Shown one piece after another: positions 17,001-23,594 of a stretch of 26,674 bases of DNA. The DNA comes from a virus. The stretch is taken from positions 1 through 26,674 of IMG/VR virus record IMGVR_UViG_3300006922_000143; one strand, 5' to 3'. The stretch's first letter is position 1, and the number at the start of each line of letters is the position of its first letter. The notes beneath the pieces were generated by a model. That model did not search any database and was not told the origin of the DNA. It was given only the letters and a program-made list of their open reading frames with translations. The translations under genes were made by a program, and so were the position numbers.

Positions 17001-17747
17001 CGTGATACAGATATACATAAAGATAAAAGACAAAAAGCTGTGGTTAGTGACACTGGTGAAGTAGAGTTAATTAAAAGGGGTGGGGGAGAAGTATTTTCTC
17101 TTGAAGCTACCAGATACCTAGATAATATACTAGACATATTTCGTGATACTAACGAAGAGAATGAATTTAGTCAGCTACGTGCTGCAACTAGAGAAGGGGA
17201 TTTGTACGATCCTAATCCACTAAGTTCTATATTTGGTGTTAGGGTAGTCAGGGGTAAAACGGCTGCTGAAAAAGTATACACTATGGCAGGGCTAAGAGGA
17301 TTTAGAGCAAACAAAAGAAGTCAGGTTGCTATGTACGACAGGCTGTTTAACGAAACCCTATCTCCTTTGCTTGAAAGAAAAGCCAGAAAGTTATTAGCTG
17401 ACAAGGACTTTATGAAAGGTACAAACACTTATCGTAGACAAGAAGTAAGCAGGATAATAAAAGAAACTAGGTCTGCAGTAAATGAAGCTATGCCTTTTCT
17501 ATCTGAAAACCATAGGATAAACAAACAGAAATACGATACGATAAACTACTCTGGCAATAGTGAACAGTACAAAAACGCTAAGAAAACTTTCCACAAGATA
17601 CGTTTAGAAAAGCTACGTGACGAAGGTGCAACGGAAAAAGAACTAAAAGCTATTAAAATAAAAGACCCACTAACCATGACAGAGAGTGAGTTAAATCAGT
17701 TTAGAGCTATACTATCTTTGTACAAAGACACTGCCAAAGGAGAATAG
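14070..17747 (+). CDS. Large putative internal virion protein (1225 aa)
   Basis: It starts in a TAATG overlap with TTGGAG five bases before. The N-terminus repeats an acidic motif (IDDLFDDSY at 9-17, VDALFDDDY at 33-41, EDQLFD at 45-50). Residues ~165-175 (ADPSNYLGLLTGG) precede a Lys/Ala-rich helical stretch at ~190-241. Hydrophobic Gly/Ala segments occur near 315-335 (LLSTMLGGAVAPAFSLVGSG) and in the middle, and the C-terminal ~200 residues are basic. Size, Gly/Ala-rich membrane-seeking segments and being last in the structural module resemble the large ejected core proteins of podoviruses (the T7 gp15/gp16 role). No homology is claimed. It is followed directly by the module terminator. Confidence 0.55.
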   Translation: MSEVYKGNIDDLFDDSYGTALTVSPKKKFTGSVDALFDDDYDSEEDQLFDTTAPDKVLKIKDLHTRSNLNTIREYMSRNKGEDYRTMEDDNKLVNDFVDHMRWFNANTLSTAGEVQFVRKGSEADKAAAADAYRLYDSLGNLFNRGETLSGKIDGIKDYVFAAAADPSNYLGLLTGGVGRAATLGVTTASKKAIKEASKRAYKEAIKKGANSKEVKKAVKKAQDDLIGKIGKGAARTKAGKLALDQSAINIRSEWYRKLGYESLKDFNQNRLKKGKVFELGATFGADATVAAFQDIAIQDIYLDVNVDDSVDTINKKQVLLSTMLGGAVAPAFSLVGSGARGLVGKTSLADAQKEMAMRKFTKKGLVDADVGFEASKVIRQGYKSWAKKVEAGKEIRGNQMMPEGLLGEILLGPDKETGLVGLLRKKGITVNKDTFISDFLTDVIRVMPDKEFVAMSKDFEKATGIHLGDAAAAKVKLSDVIASYSSGLGRELSVFAQAKNKLNAGVVMGNDIINQALERKEIRDALEDGLPGYLSKEKQPKQLMYLQNVWRRTLVSSVPTTAANIFGWSQYYLGQSVADALNGGMFYAYGMLRGNTEAGREARRIGKVYAQIQGDKFRNLLDPFTTHDAYIKFLDENKEVKSLLHETVGGTGVEISADKFDMNPNNKVYRTIEGFVDASTKLTGVRAQDTFTKSQMFMTELDKQLRIKNNVTLADAMRTNNLNAIDEDVMGLALDSTMKSVFSKDYTTVEQAPVIRTTAKFVESISNLPVLGSVLPFGRFFNNTVATVYQVGPAGLISPTAAIMRGKADIKTMEAFSRAAVGTTGLVLAARMDQERQDRGLESTQLDVGGGTVIDTKNAFPMSEFLAMGRLFNQLSRQGTLGPLGKAADPSPVKDGVLPYYATSTPEAIEDSLVQLGVGQFAKDIQFGNDMYRILNMMFDETNGEAGAAELQRRAGSFLAGFTRPFQTIDRAVGFVRDTDIHKDKRQKAVVSDTGEVELIKRGGGEVFSLEATRYLDNILDIFRDTNEENEFSQLRAATREGDLYDPNPLSSIFGVRVVRGKTAAEKVYTMAGLRGFRANKRSQVAMYDRLFNETLSPLLERKARKLLADKDFMKGTNTYRRQEVSRIIKETRSAVNEAMPFLSENHRINKQKYDTINYSGNSEQYKNAKKTFHKIRLEKLRDEGATEKELKAIKIKDPLTMTESELNQFRAILSLYKDTAKGE

Positions 17748-17785
17748 CCGCCAACAATTAAGTCAACGGCTACCCTTTTATTTTA
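17745..17785 (+). terminator. Probable Rho-independent terminator of the structural module
   Basis: TAGCCG (17745-17750) pairs with CGGCTA (17767-17772) around a 16-base loop, followed by CCCTTTTATTTT. The hairpin starts on the stop codon of the 1225-aa gene, and its T-run overlaps the end of the convergent 67-aa gene. Read leftward, the tract after the stem is TTCTCCTTT, so weak two-way action is possible. The stem is only six base pairs. Confidence 0.5.
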
Positions 17786-17981
17786 GACCATACTTTTCTG
17801 TAGCGTATTTAGCTATCATAAGTATGTCATCTATGTCCTGTAAAGCTCTGACTTTGTATATATCCTCACGCAGATTTTCTTCTATGTGTTTTCTTACAGG
17901 ACGTAACTTTACTTCTAGCTCCTCGAAGAAAAGCTTTAGTTTCCTTTCCATGTGTATCTTTGCTTCACGCTCTATATTCAT
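17778..17981 (-). CDS. Small charged helical protein (67 aa)
   Basis: The ATG overlaps the stop of the 63-aa gene as TAATG. The protein is almost entirely helical and highly charged (EREAKIHMERKLKLFFEELE, RKHIEENLREDI), ending in DIDDILMIAKYATEKYGLK. There is no membrane segment or signal peptide. It is last in the minus-strand module and ends inside the convergent terminator region. Coding is supported by the overlap, by phage-like composition, and by the absence of a better frame. Function is unknown; a small host-modulating or nucleic-acid-contacting protein would fit, but nothing proves it. Confidence 0.6.
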   Translation of the reverse strand: MNIEREAKIHMERKLKLFFEELEVKLRPVRKHIEENLREDIYKVRALQDIDDILMIAKYATEKYGLK

Positions 17982-18172
17982 TACACCTCTGTTGGTATTT
18001 CCGTACAGTATGCTGATACAGTGGACTCAGGTGTAGGCTTCTTACTTATAAGTTCACTGCGTATGTATGATGCGCTACTCTTGCACATCTCCATAGTAGG
18101 GTATACATGATTAATTGCTTGGACTTGGATATACCCTGGTGCAACAGACATTATGAGTACTAAGACATACAC
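17981..18172 (-). CDS. Small secreted or periplasmic protein with two cysteines (63 aa)
   Basis: The start is a GTG overlapping the previous stop as TAGTG, which decides the start and keeps the full hydrophobic N-terminus (VYVLVLIMSVAPGYIQVQA). That segment looks like a short signal peptide or membrane anchor. The mature part has C30 and C56, which could form a disulphide in the periplasm, and a PTPESTVSAYC segment. I recall similar short phage proteins with this hydrophobic start, a central Cys and the TPES motif, without known role. It sits between two other tiny genes downstream of the ribonucleotide reductase. Confidence 0.6.
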   Translation of the reverse strand: MYVLVLIMSVAPGYIQVQAINHVYPTMEMCKSSASYIRSELISKKPTPESTVSAYCTEIPTEV

Positions 18173-18339
18173 TACTCTGGATCTTCTGTAGTGATATCTT
18201 TAATAATGTCTACACTCTTTTCGTAAACGACAACACCTGTTTCGTAAGTTGCTTTTGCTACAGGTTTAGCTACATTATCGTAACCACCGTAAAGTGTTAA
18301 AGCGTAGACTACAGGTACAAGTAAATTAAATACTAACAT
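18172..18339 (-). CDS. Short unlisted protein with hydrophobic N-terminus (55 aa)
   Basis: The frame runs from ATG at 18339 to TAG at 18174-18172. A strong AAAGGAGA (complement of 18348-18355) lies eight to nine bases ahead, overlapping the reductase stop. The protein reads MLVFNLLVPVVYALTLYGGY, then DNVAKPVAKATYETGVVVYE, ending KSVDIIKDITTEDPE. The first ~18 residues could be a membrane anchor or signal peptide; the rest is soluble and mildly acidic. The stop overlaps the GTG of the 63-aa gene (TAGTG). It fills an otherwise empty 181-base gap. The ribosome-binding site, overlap and placement support coding; function is unknown. Confidence 0.7.
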   Translation of the reverse strand: MLVFNLLVPVVYALTLYGGYDNVAKPVAKATYETGVVVYEKSVDIIKDITTEDPE

Positions 18340-18353
18340 AATAATTATCTCCT

Positions 18354-20303
18354 TTATGTTAAGTCAACTATCTCACACGTATCGCCAGTACAGGCTAGTG
18401 TTTGCATAGCTGCAGTGTTATCTTCCTTTTCATAATCACACAAAGCTGACCACTCTATGCTACGAGGCATAGCTTTAAGGAGTTTGTTGTACTCCTCTTT
18501 GCTACACTCTTGATAGGGTGCTTGTTGGTATGTGTGGTCTGAGTGGGGTAGGAAGGATATACCACTCATCTCATCAAAGTGTTTATAAACAAAGGCTCCA
18601 ACCTCTAGCCATTCTTCGTCACGGACAGTGCAGGTGACGCTAGGTTTATGCTCGCACCAATGTCTTTGATACTCTAGCCATGTCTCTAGTTGTTCGATAG
18701 CTGTTAGGTCATTACGAGTAACTGCTTTGTTAGGAGACTTTATAGGAAAACTAAACACTACAGTGGTGTCAGGTTTCATAACGCATGGCTCATTAGGTAT
18801 GCCTTGATCTTTCATAAACTGTGTCAGTGGATCGTTTACGTCAGCGCGAACAGTACGGATATAATATGCACTATGACGAGAGTGTATACCACTGGCACTG
18901 TCAACCAACTGTGAGACAGTTCCCGATGGTTTGTTGCAGCTAATCGCAGCAGAGCAGGGTATGTTAAAAAGACTAGCATATTCAGCATTAGTAGATACAG
19001 ATACATCTCTTAGAAACTCCAATGTTTTATTAAGACCTTTATTCTTTGTTGTCATTAAAGGGTTATCCATTATCCCTGTGAGTGACAAACCCAACAATCG
19101 TTCTTCTTCGGTATTTCGCTGCCACACCTTTCGCAGATATGGGAACTTAGTATATGTGGACTGAATTGTTCCAAGTATTGCCGCAAGCCTGACTTTTCTC
19201 GCAATAGAATCCACGTCATCTCCAGCCCTGACAACAACTTCCGTAAGATTACAGAACTGATATGGCCTGAGTATAATCTCACTACATGGATTAGTTCCAA
19301 ACTCAAAAGCAGGATCACGCCTGTCATACTTTGCAGCTTGTTTCTTAGATGCTTCACGGTTAAATATTCCCCTTTCACCAGATTTACTTTCTACAAGTGA
19401 TGTCCACTCACGCAAGAAGGAGTCCATGTCGGGCTTCTCTGTGTAAGATACAGAGTTGTTTGCTAGAGCACGATGCCCTGCACTTTCCCACCATTGTCCT
19501 GACTTAGCATGGCGCATACGATCATCACTCAGGTTTGATAATGATATCATAGCACTGCGTCTAACGCCACCAGAAACTACTATCTGTCCTACAAAGCACA
19601 TGATATCGTGACACTCTAGTGCGTTTAGTTTACGTCCTTGTGCGTTTTTAAATGTTTGTACAGTAAAATTAAACAGATCTACCAATGGAGCAGGGCCACT
19701 AGCTCTACCACCAAACGTTTCTAGTCTAGCTCCTGCAGGTCTGATCTTAGACATGTTCCACTTAGGTATCTCACCTGCCCACAGTAAAGCTAGTAGTTGT
19801 CTAAAAGATTTAGCCCAACCTTCTTTGCTGTCCTGCACTACGATGGTAGTCTCACTGTCATATAAGTCAGGTACTTCAGGTAGCTTGTTTATGTATTGTC
19901 TCTCTACACTAAAGCCAACGCCAGTGCCACAGAGAAGGATAAACATAGCTTCATCAAAAGACTTTGGATCATCTACAGGTAGGTAGCTACAGTTGTATAT
20001 ACATGTATTATCTCTGTCTGCTGCTGCACCTGCAGTCATCATAGCTCTCATGGATGGCATGACTTCTAAGGTAAGTATAGCTTTTCTTATATCATCGTAA
20101 TCTTTTTTACCAAGCTTGTCAGCAACAATATTCTTCATGTAACGGTCAACTGTCTCTGCCCAACTCTCACGTCTTAGTTCTTTGGGTAGCCACTTGGAGT
20201 ACCTGGATTTGTGTATAAACGTTTGATAGTCTGTAGGCAACACGTTACCTGATTCTAGTTCGTTATAATATTCAAATGCTTCGATGTCACTAGCATTAAT
20301 CAT
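18354..20303 (-). CDS. nrdJ: Adenosylcobalamin-dependent (class II) ribonucleotide reductase, monomeric type (649 aa)
   Basis: It reduces ribonucleotides to deoxyribonucleotides for genome synthesis, using B12 to make the radical. The class is shown by FGTNPCSEIIL with radical Cys340 and Glu342, Cys351 in QFCNLTE, an early cysteine (C95 or C91) ahead of CGTGVGFSVE, and the C-terminal reducing pair C638/C643 (CTGDTC). No small-subunit (NrdB) gene is present, and the size fits the single-chain Lactobacillus-type triphosphate reductase. Glycyl-radical (class III) motifs are absent. The ATG has AGGGAG five bases upstream and overlaps the previous stop as ATGA. All expected active-site residues appear present. 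Activity depends on cobalamin in the host. Confidence 0.92.
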   Translation of the reverse strand: MINASDIEAFEYYNELESGNVLPTDYQTFIHKSRYSKWLPKELRRESWAETVDRYMKNIVADKLGKKDYDDIRKAILTLEVMPSMRAMMTAGAAADRDNTCIYNCSYLPVDDPKSFDEAMFILLCGTGVGFSVERQYINKLPEVPDLYDSETTIVVQDSKEGWAKSFRQLLALLWAGEIPKWNMSKIRPAGARLETFGGRASGPAPLVDLFNFTVQTFKNAQGRKLNALECHDIMCFVGQIVVSGGVRRSAMISLSNLSDDRMRHAKSGQWWESAGHRALANNSVSYTEKPDMDSFLREWTSLVESKSGERGIFNREASKKQAAKYDRRDPAFEFGTNPCSEIILRPYQFCNLTEVVVRAGDDVDSIARKVRLAAILGTIQSTYTKFPYLRKVWQRNTEEERLLGLSLTGIMDNPLMTTKNKGLNKTLEFLRDVSVSTNAEYASLFNIPCSAAISCNKPSGTVSQLVDSASGIHSRHSAYYIRTVRADVNDPLTQFMKDQGIPNEPCVMKPDTTVVFSFPIKSPNKAVTRNDLTAIEQLETWLEYQRHWCEHKPSVTCTVRDEEWLEVGAFVYKHFDEMSGISFLPHSDHTYQQAPYQECSKEEYNKLLKAMPRSIEWSALCDYEKEDNTAAMQTLACTGDTCEIVDLT

Positions 20304-20476
20304 AGTCTCTCCCTTATATTTAAGTTTTCTATATTCACATCGTCTATGTCGTGGAACGTATTGTGTATTAGATCATGTACATCTTCCACATGTGCATCCT
20401 CTACAGTTGATAGAACGTTACACGGTTCACCTACTTCTAGTAAAAATGTAACGCTAAACTTTTTCTTTTCCCTCAC
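20300..20476 (-). CDS. Short unlisted acidic protein (58 aa) upstream of the reductase
   Basis: The frame starts with a GTG at 20476 that overlaps the DUF3310 gene stop as GTGA and ends in a TGA overlapping the reductase ATG as ATGA. AAGGGA lies about nine bases ahead of the GTG. The protein begins VREKKKFSVTFLLEVGEPCN and continues with an acidic, His-containing part (EDVHDLIHNTFHDIDD). A basic start, one beta-like segment and an acidic helix resemble tiny accessory proteins of marine phages. It exactly bridges two flanking genes with four-base overlaps on both sides, which is strong evidence for coding. Function is unknown. Confidence 0.7.
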   Translation of the reverse strand: MREKKKFSVTFLLEVGEPCNVLSTVEDAHVEDVHDLIHNTFHDIDDVNIENLNIRERL

Positions 20477-20769
20477 TTGTGTATTTCCCTTAATGTTTCG
20501 TTAGCCCATGTCAGATACTGTTGTGCTTTCTTTAAGTCTTCTACAGGCGTGGCATTTTTGTACATGGCTCTATGATTGTACTTCATAACATTACCTCTAC
20601 AGTAAGCAACAAAACCTTCCTTGCCCAATACTTGTTTGATATAATCAATACACTCAACTCCATCATCTAAATTGTAGTGTGCAGGTTTATCTACTGGATC
20701 AAAAAACTTTGCATCTAAATCTGATGTAACTGTTTGTCCGTTCATAGTTAATGTATCAATAATACCCAT
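20473..20769 (-). CDS. DUF3310 family protein (98 aa)
   Basis: The hallmark is VDKPAHYN (27-34) followed by GVECIDYIKQVLG, YCRGNVMKYNHRAMYK and DLKKAQQYLTWANE, which match phage DUF3310 proteins. Some family members are annotated as nucleotide kinases by relation to T7 gp1.7; no classical P-loop is visible here, so kinase activity is not claimed. Position just before the ribonucleotide reductase fits a nucleotide-metabolism role. The ATG overlaps the previous gene as TAATG. The ~20 residues before the motif are variable linker. Confidence 0.82.
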   Translation of the reverse strand: MGIIDTLTMNGQTVTSDLDAKFFDPVDKPAHYNLDDGVECIDYIKQVLGKEGFVAYCRGNVMKYNHRAMYKNATPVEDLKKAQQYLTWANETLREIHK

Positions 20770-21119
20770 TATGCGCTTCCTTGTGTTTTTGTAAATCTAG
20801 TAAGCTTCAAGACTTTACCTTCTGTACCCTCTACCTTCTCGTATAGTGGCGTATCTTCTTCGTCCTCATAACCTACTAATTCGTTTCTATGTTCTTCAAC
20901 CATAGTATAAAGATCTTGATCATGTTGTGCAAGTTCTAAAAATGCACCCATGAGTGTAGCCAAGTGAACTAGGTAAGAAACATCTTCAGGACTAAGTAAA
21001 ATCTGTTCTCCTACTACAAGCCCTGTGTTTAACTCACCTGTCCACCTACCTTTATCATCAAAAGAACAAGGCTTTAATACTAATGATACTTCATCTGCTC
21101 CTATTTTATACTTAGTCAT
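20769..21119 (-). CDS. Hypothetical protein (116 aa)
   Basis: The ATG lies one base after the endonuclease stop (TAACATG), and the gene ends TAATG. A beta-rich N-terminal half (IGADEVSLVLKPCSFDDKGRWTG is the core, at ~6-28) is followed by SPEDVSYLVHLATLMGAFLELAQ, then an acidic part (~75-100) and a basic tail. No signal peptide, membrane helix or recognised motif is present. It is embedded in the replication and nucleotide operon, so an early intracellular role is likely. I do not recognise the family with confidence. Confidence 0.6.
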   Translation of the reverse strand: MTKYKIGADEVSLVLKPCSFDDKGRWTGELNTGLVVGEQILLSPEDVSYLVHLATLMGAFLELAQHDQDLYTMVEEHRNELVGYEDEEDTPLYEKVEGTEGKVLKLTRFTKTQGSA

Positions 21120-21120
21120 G

Positions 21121-21597
21121 TTACTTTCTTTCTCCTTTAAAAGGAATAAGTTTTAACTTCGTAGGTCTACCCTTCTCTTTTAACCACGCTTCAGGTATGA
21201 CACGATGATCCCACTGGAACTCATACTTATCACACCACTCATAGTATCGTGACTTAGCACCTTTGTACAACTTTGCTTTGCTGTTACTGAAAATAAACCG
21301 TATGTCTAACTCTGGATGTTGTTCTCGTATGGCTAGATGCTTACGTCTATCTTCTGAATCAAAGATACCTTTAGTTTCTATTATGATACCATTGTCTAAA
21401 ATAAAGTCAGGTGTGTACGTTCTGTAGCGTAAGTCTTCCCACTCTATCTTTAAACGTTCATACCTGACTTGGTTCTGTCTATCTCTTAGGTAGTCAGCAA
21501 CTTCTTTCTCTAGGCCACTGCGATACCTTCTAGGGTTACTCCTTCTTTTCTTTGGGCTTCTCAGCCCACGCTTCGTTTTCTGGGGTGTTTGGGTCAT
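21121..21597 (-). CDS. T7 endonuclease I family Holliday-junction resolvase (158 aa)
   Basis: It cuts branched DNA such as four-way junctions and can help break down host DNA or resolve replication intermediates. It closely follows T7 gp3: RSGLEKEV with Glu30 (T7 Glu20), Glu47 (near T7 Glu35), YTPDFIL with Asp64 (T7 Asp55), and ETKG with Glu74 and Lys76 (T7 Glu65/Lys67). RKHLAIREQHPELDIRFIFS and the KLYKG segment also match. The N-terminus is basic. The ATG at 21597 lies 62 bases inside the upstream gene, with AAGGA about 13 bases away; no better in-frame start is seen. All catalytic positions are intact. Confidence 0.92.
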   Translation of the reverse strand: MTQTPQKTKRGLRSPKKRRSNPRRYRSGLEKEVADYLRDRQNQVRYERLKIEWEDLRYRTYTPDFILDNGIIIETKGIFDSEDRRKHLAIREQHPELDIRFIFSNSKAKLYKGAKSRYYEWCDKYEFQWDHRVIPEAWLKEKGRPTKLKLIPFKGERK

Positions 21598-21847
21598 CTG
21601 CTATATAATGTCCTTTTTCGTTACGAGCACGAACTTTTTCTGTTCCTGGTTCTATTTCTTTTTCCTCTGTTAAAGACTTTTCTAGCTCTCTTGTCTTTAC
21701 CTCCCCGACAAACTTAACACATTGTAACCAGTGCTCTAACATATTTACAGATACTAAATTCTGTTGGAGCATTTGCACTGTGTTCTTTTGAGAATCAGAC
21801 ATATCATCTGTTGAGTAAACAGTTTCGTTTATTGTTATTGTAGTCAT
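21536..21847 (-). CDS. Small protein with DUF6447-like N-terminus and charged tail (103 aa)
   Basis: The start is the ATG of a TAATG overlap with the exonuclease gene. Residues 1-50 (TITINETVYSTDDMSDSQKN, then helical to ~50) resemble small proteins I recall as DUF6447, in which a short beta hairpin is followed by a helix. The C-terminal half is Lys/Glu-rich and contains GHYIADDPNTPENEAW, similar to linker or tail motifs in several marine phage proteins (from memory). The last 62 bases overlap the endonuclease start. No function can be assigned; the position between exonuclease and resolvase suggests a DNA-processing partner. Confidence 0.6.
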   Translation of the reverse strand: MTTITINETVYSTDDMSDSQKNTVQMLQQNLVSVNMLEHWLQCVKFVGEVKTRELEKSLTEEKEIEPGTEKVRARNEKGHYIADDPNTPENEAWAEKPKEKKE

Positions 21848-22710
21848 TAATATTCACCTCTTAGTTTTGTGTAGTGTACGGTAGGTGGCTCTTTCTTGCC
21901 ACTATATACCTTAGATGGTAGGCTCTTTAGTTCAGGCCAACATTTAAACTTATGGTTACAGAAGGTACAGGACTTGGGTAGCTTGTAGTTACCACTAGCC
22001 TTACCTCTATATACCTCTGGTTCGTCTGTAAAGCATCTCTCAAACGGTGCATTGCTATCAAGGTAGGTGTGTACATCCCTTATCTTTTGTAACACTCTAT
22101 CCTTGTCTACCTCTGCTGCTGAGACATACTTGAAGCTACCGTTGTTTTTATTAACAACCCACCAGCCACCAACTTTTTTCTTAGCTGCTGCAGCGTAGCC
22201 TACAAGCTGTGGCACATAGCCGAAGGAGTCACCCTTCTCTAGCGTGTAGAAGTCAACAAACTTATTCTCATATGACCATGTACTAGCTGACTTGACATCA
22301 TCTATCTTGCCATCCAACAGCATGTCATACTCACCAGAGACTTCATCCTTGTCGTTTAGTGACAGTGTTACCTTTTCATTGTCACCAAACTCTGTTCCAG
22401 ATGCTCTAAGCAAACCTTTTAGCAGAGCCTCCACCATGTCACCAAATATCATATTGATTTTAAATGACGTAGGCAGAGGCTCCTGATGATCGGGATTGTT
22501 CTTCTCGAACCATAGCTGACACTTTGGACGCCCAACGTTGGACATCCTAAGTTTAAACTCTCGCTTTTGTTCAACAGAATTGAACTGTTTGTCGAGAGCA
22601 GCACCAATATCATCTTTGATTTTATCTATAACATCCTGAGACATCGTAGACTTGCCCTCAATGGAGCTTCTAAGATACTGATGTAGTGCTAGTTCAGCAG
22701 GGTGGTTCAC
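21847..22710 (-). CDS. PD-(D/E)XK exonuclease with four-cysteine cluster (287 aa)
   Basis: The start is a GTG overlapping the previous stop as GTGA. The nuclease core shows FGDMVEALL, Asp129 in SGEYDMLLDG, Asp138-x-Lys140 in DDVKSAS, and Gln168-x3-Tyr172 in PQLVGYA, the RecB/Cas4 pattern. Cys64 (RPKCQLWF) together with Cys248, Cys251 and Cys257 (CTFCNHKFKC) match the 1+3 cysteine layout that binds a 4Fe-4S cluster in Cas4 and AddB-type nucleases. It probably degrades DNA ends, in the place of T7 gp6 exonuclease, between the polymerase and endonuclease genes. Cluster binding is inferred from spacing. Confidence 0.82.
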   Translation of the reverse strand: MNHPAELALHQYLRSSIEGKSTMSQDVIDKIKDDIGAALDKQFNSVEQKREFKLRMSNVGRPKCQLWFEKNNPDHQEPLPTSFKINMIFGDMVEALLKGLLRASGTEFGDNEKVTLSLNDKDEVSGEYDMLLDGKIDDVKSASTWSYENKFVDFYTLEKGDSFGYVPQLVGYAAAAKKKVGGWWVVNKNNGSFKYVSAAEVDKDRVLQKIRDVHTYLDSNAPFERCFTDEPEVYRGKASGNYKLPKSCTFCNHKFKCWPELKSLPSKVYSGKKEPPTVHYTKLRGEY

Positions 22711-23546
22711 TGGTCAAAATCCTCCACATCAACTATGTTGGTAACTATGTCTTGATCCTGTGATGATATTGTCTCTACATTATTCTCTGCCCATTTACTA
22801 ATAACATAATCATTACTAGAGTCAATGTAGTCTAGAAAGTTTTGTAGTGTTTCATTATCACCGTCAGACAAGCCAACGAACTCACTAAGTGAAGCGTTAG
22901 TTACCATGTACGGATTGCCGTTAGGCAAGCTGCGTGATTCACCCAGTAGAGCTATGGTGTGTTCTGCAGGGTTAATCTTTTTCTTAATTAGTTTACCTAT
23001 CATACCATCAATAAACTTCATGCTATCTCTGTTCTTAACATCCATAACAAAGTCAAACTCTTCTTCATGTCCTGTTACTGGATCACCACTTTCATAAAAA
23101 GGATCTACTAATCTAGCTTTACCCATCATAACTTTGACACGGCTAACGCTACGTATGAAATCCTGTTGATCTTTTGGTAAGCCTTGGAAGTCTTTAATGT
23201 AGCCTGACGGTCTACCCAGGTTGAACGTGCCAAGTGTATCTTTCAAGTCAACGTTTAGTGAGTTGGACATGACTGACTTCTGCATAGTCTTGTTCTCGCT
23301 ATCCCAACGTTGCCACTTTTGACGCTCTGCAAATAGTCTTACTTTTACTTCTCTGGCGTAGACTACATCATCTTCAGTTGTAATCTTAAATACAGGTGAG
23401 GAAGCTACCTTGCCATCAACAACTTCCTGTAAAATTGTGCCTGTAATCCTACCTAGACTAGACTGAGACTGCGTTGCAGGGCTTGAGAAACCCATAGCGT
23501 CCGTTAAGTTCATGTTGTCTACTTTAAGTGCTACTGCGTTATCCAT
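22707..23546 (-). CDS. Replication-module protein, possible single-stranded DNA-binding protein (279 aa)
   Basis: The ATG has AAAGG about eight bases ahead, after a 48-base gap from the polymerase. The sequence is mixed beta and helix (SLGRITGTILQEVVDG, DVVYAREVKVRLFAERQKWQ), with a large central domain and a strongly acidic C-terminal tail ending DIVTNIVDVEDFDQ. An acidic tail with an aromatic near the end is typical of phage single-stranded DNA-binding proteins such as T7 gp2.5, and gene order (polymerase, this gene, exonuclease, endonuclease) fits. No family motif was recognised, so the function is inferred from tail and neighbours. Confidence 0.5.
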   Translation of the reverse strand: MDNAVALKVDNMNLTDAMGFSSPATQSQSSLGRITGTILQEVVDGKVASSPVFKITTEDDVVYAREVKVRLFAERQKWQRWDSENKTMQKSVMSNSLNVDLKDTLGTFNLGRPSGYIKDFQGLPKDQQDFIRSVSRVKVMMGKARLVDPFYESGDPVTGHEEEFDFVMDVKNRDSMKFIDGMIGKLIKKKINPAEHTIALLGESRSLPNGNPYMVTNASLSEFVGLSDGDNETLQNFLDYIDSSNDYVISKWAENNVETISSQDQDIVTNIVDVEDFDQ

Positions 23547-23594
23547 AATTTTTACCTTTCATATGTAAAAAGTTTCAGAGTTAGAGTTATATCA

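Noticed and set aside
18354-20303. Intein or intron in the reductase (also checked in the polymerase)
   Set aside because: Both coding frames are continuous, of normal length, and motifs follow one another at usual distances.
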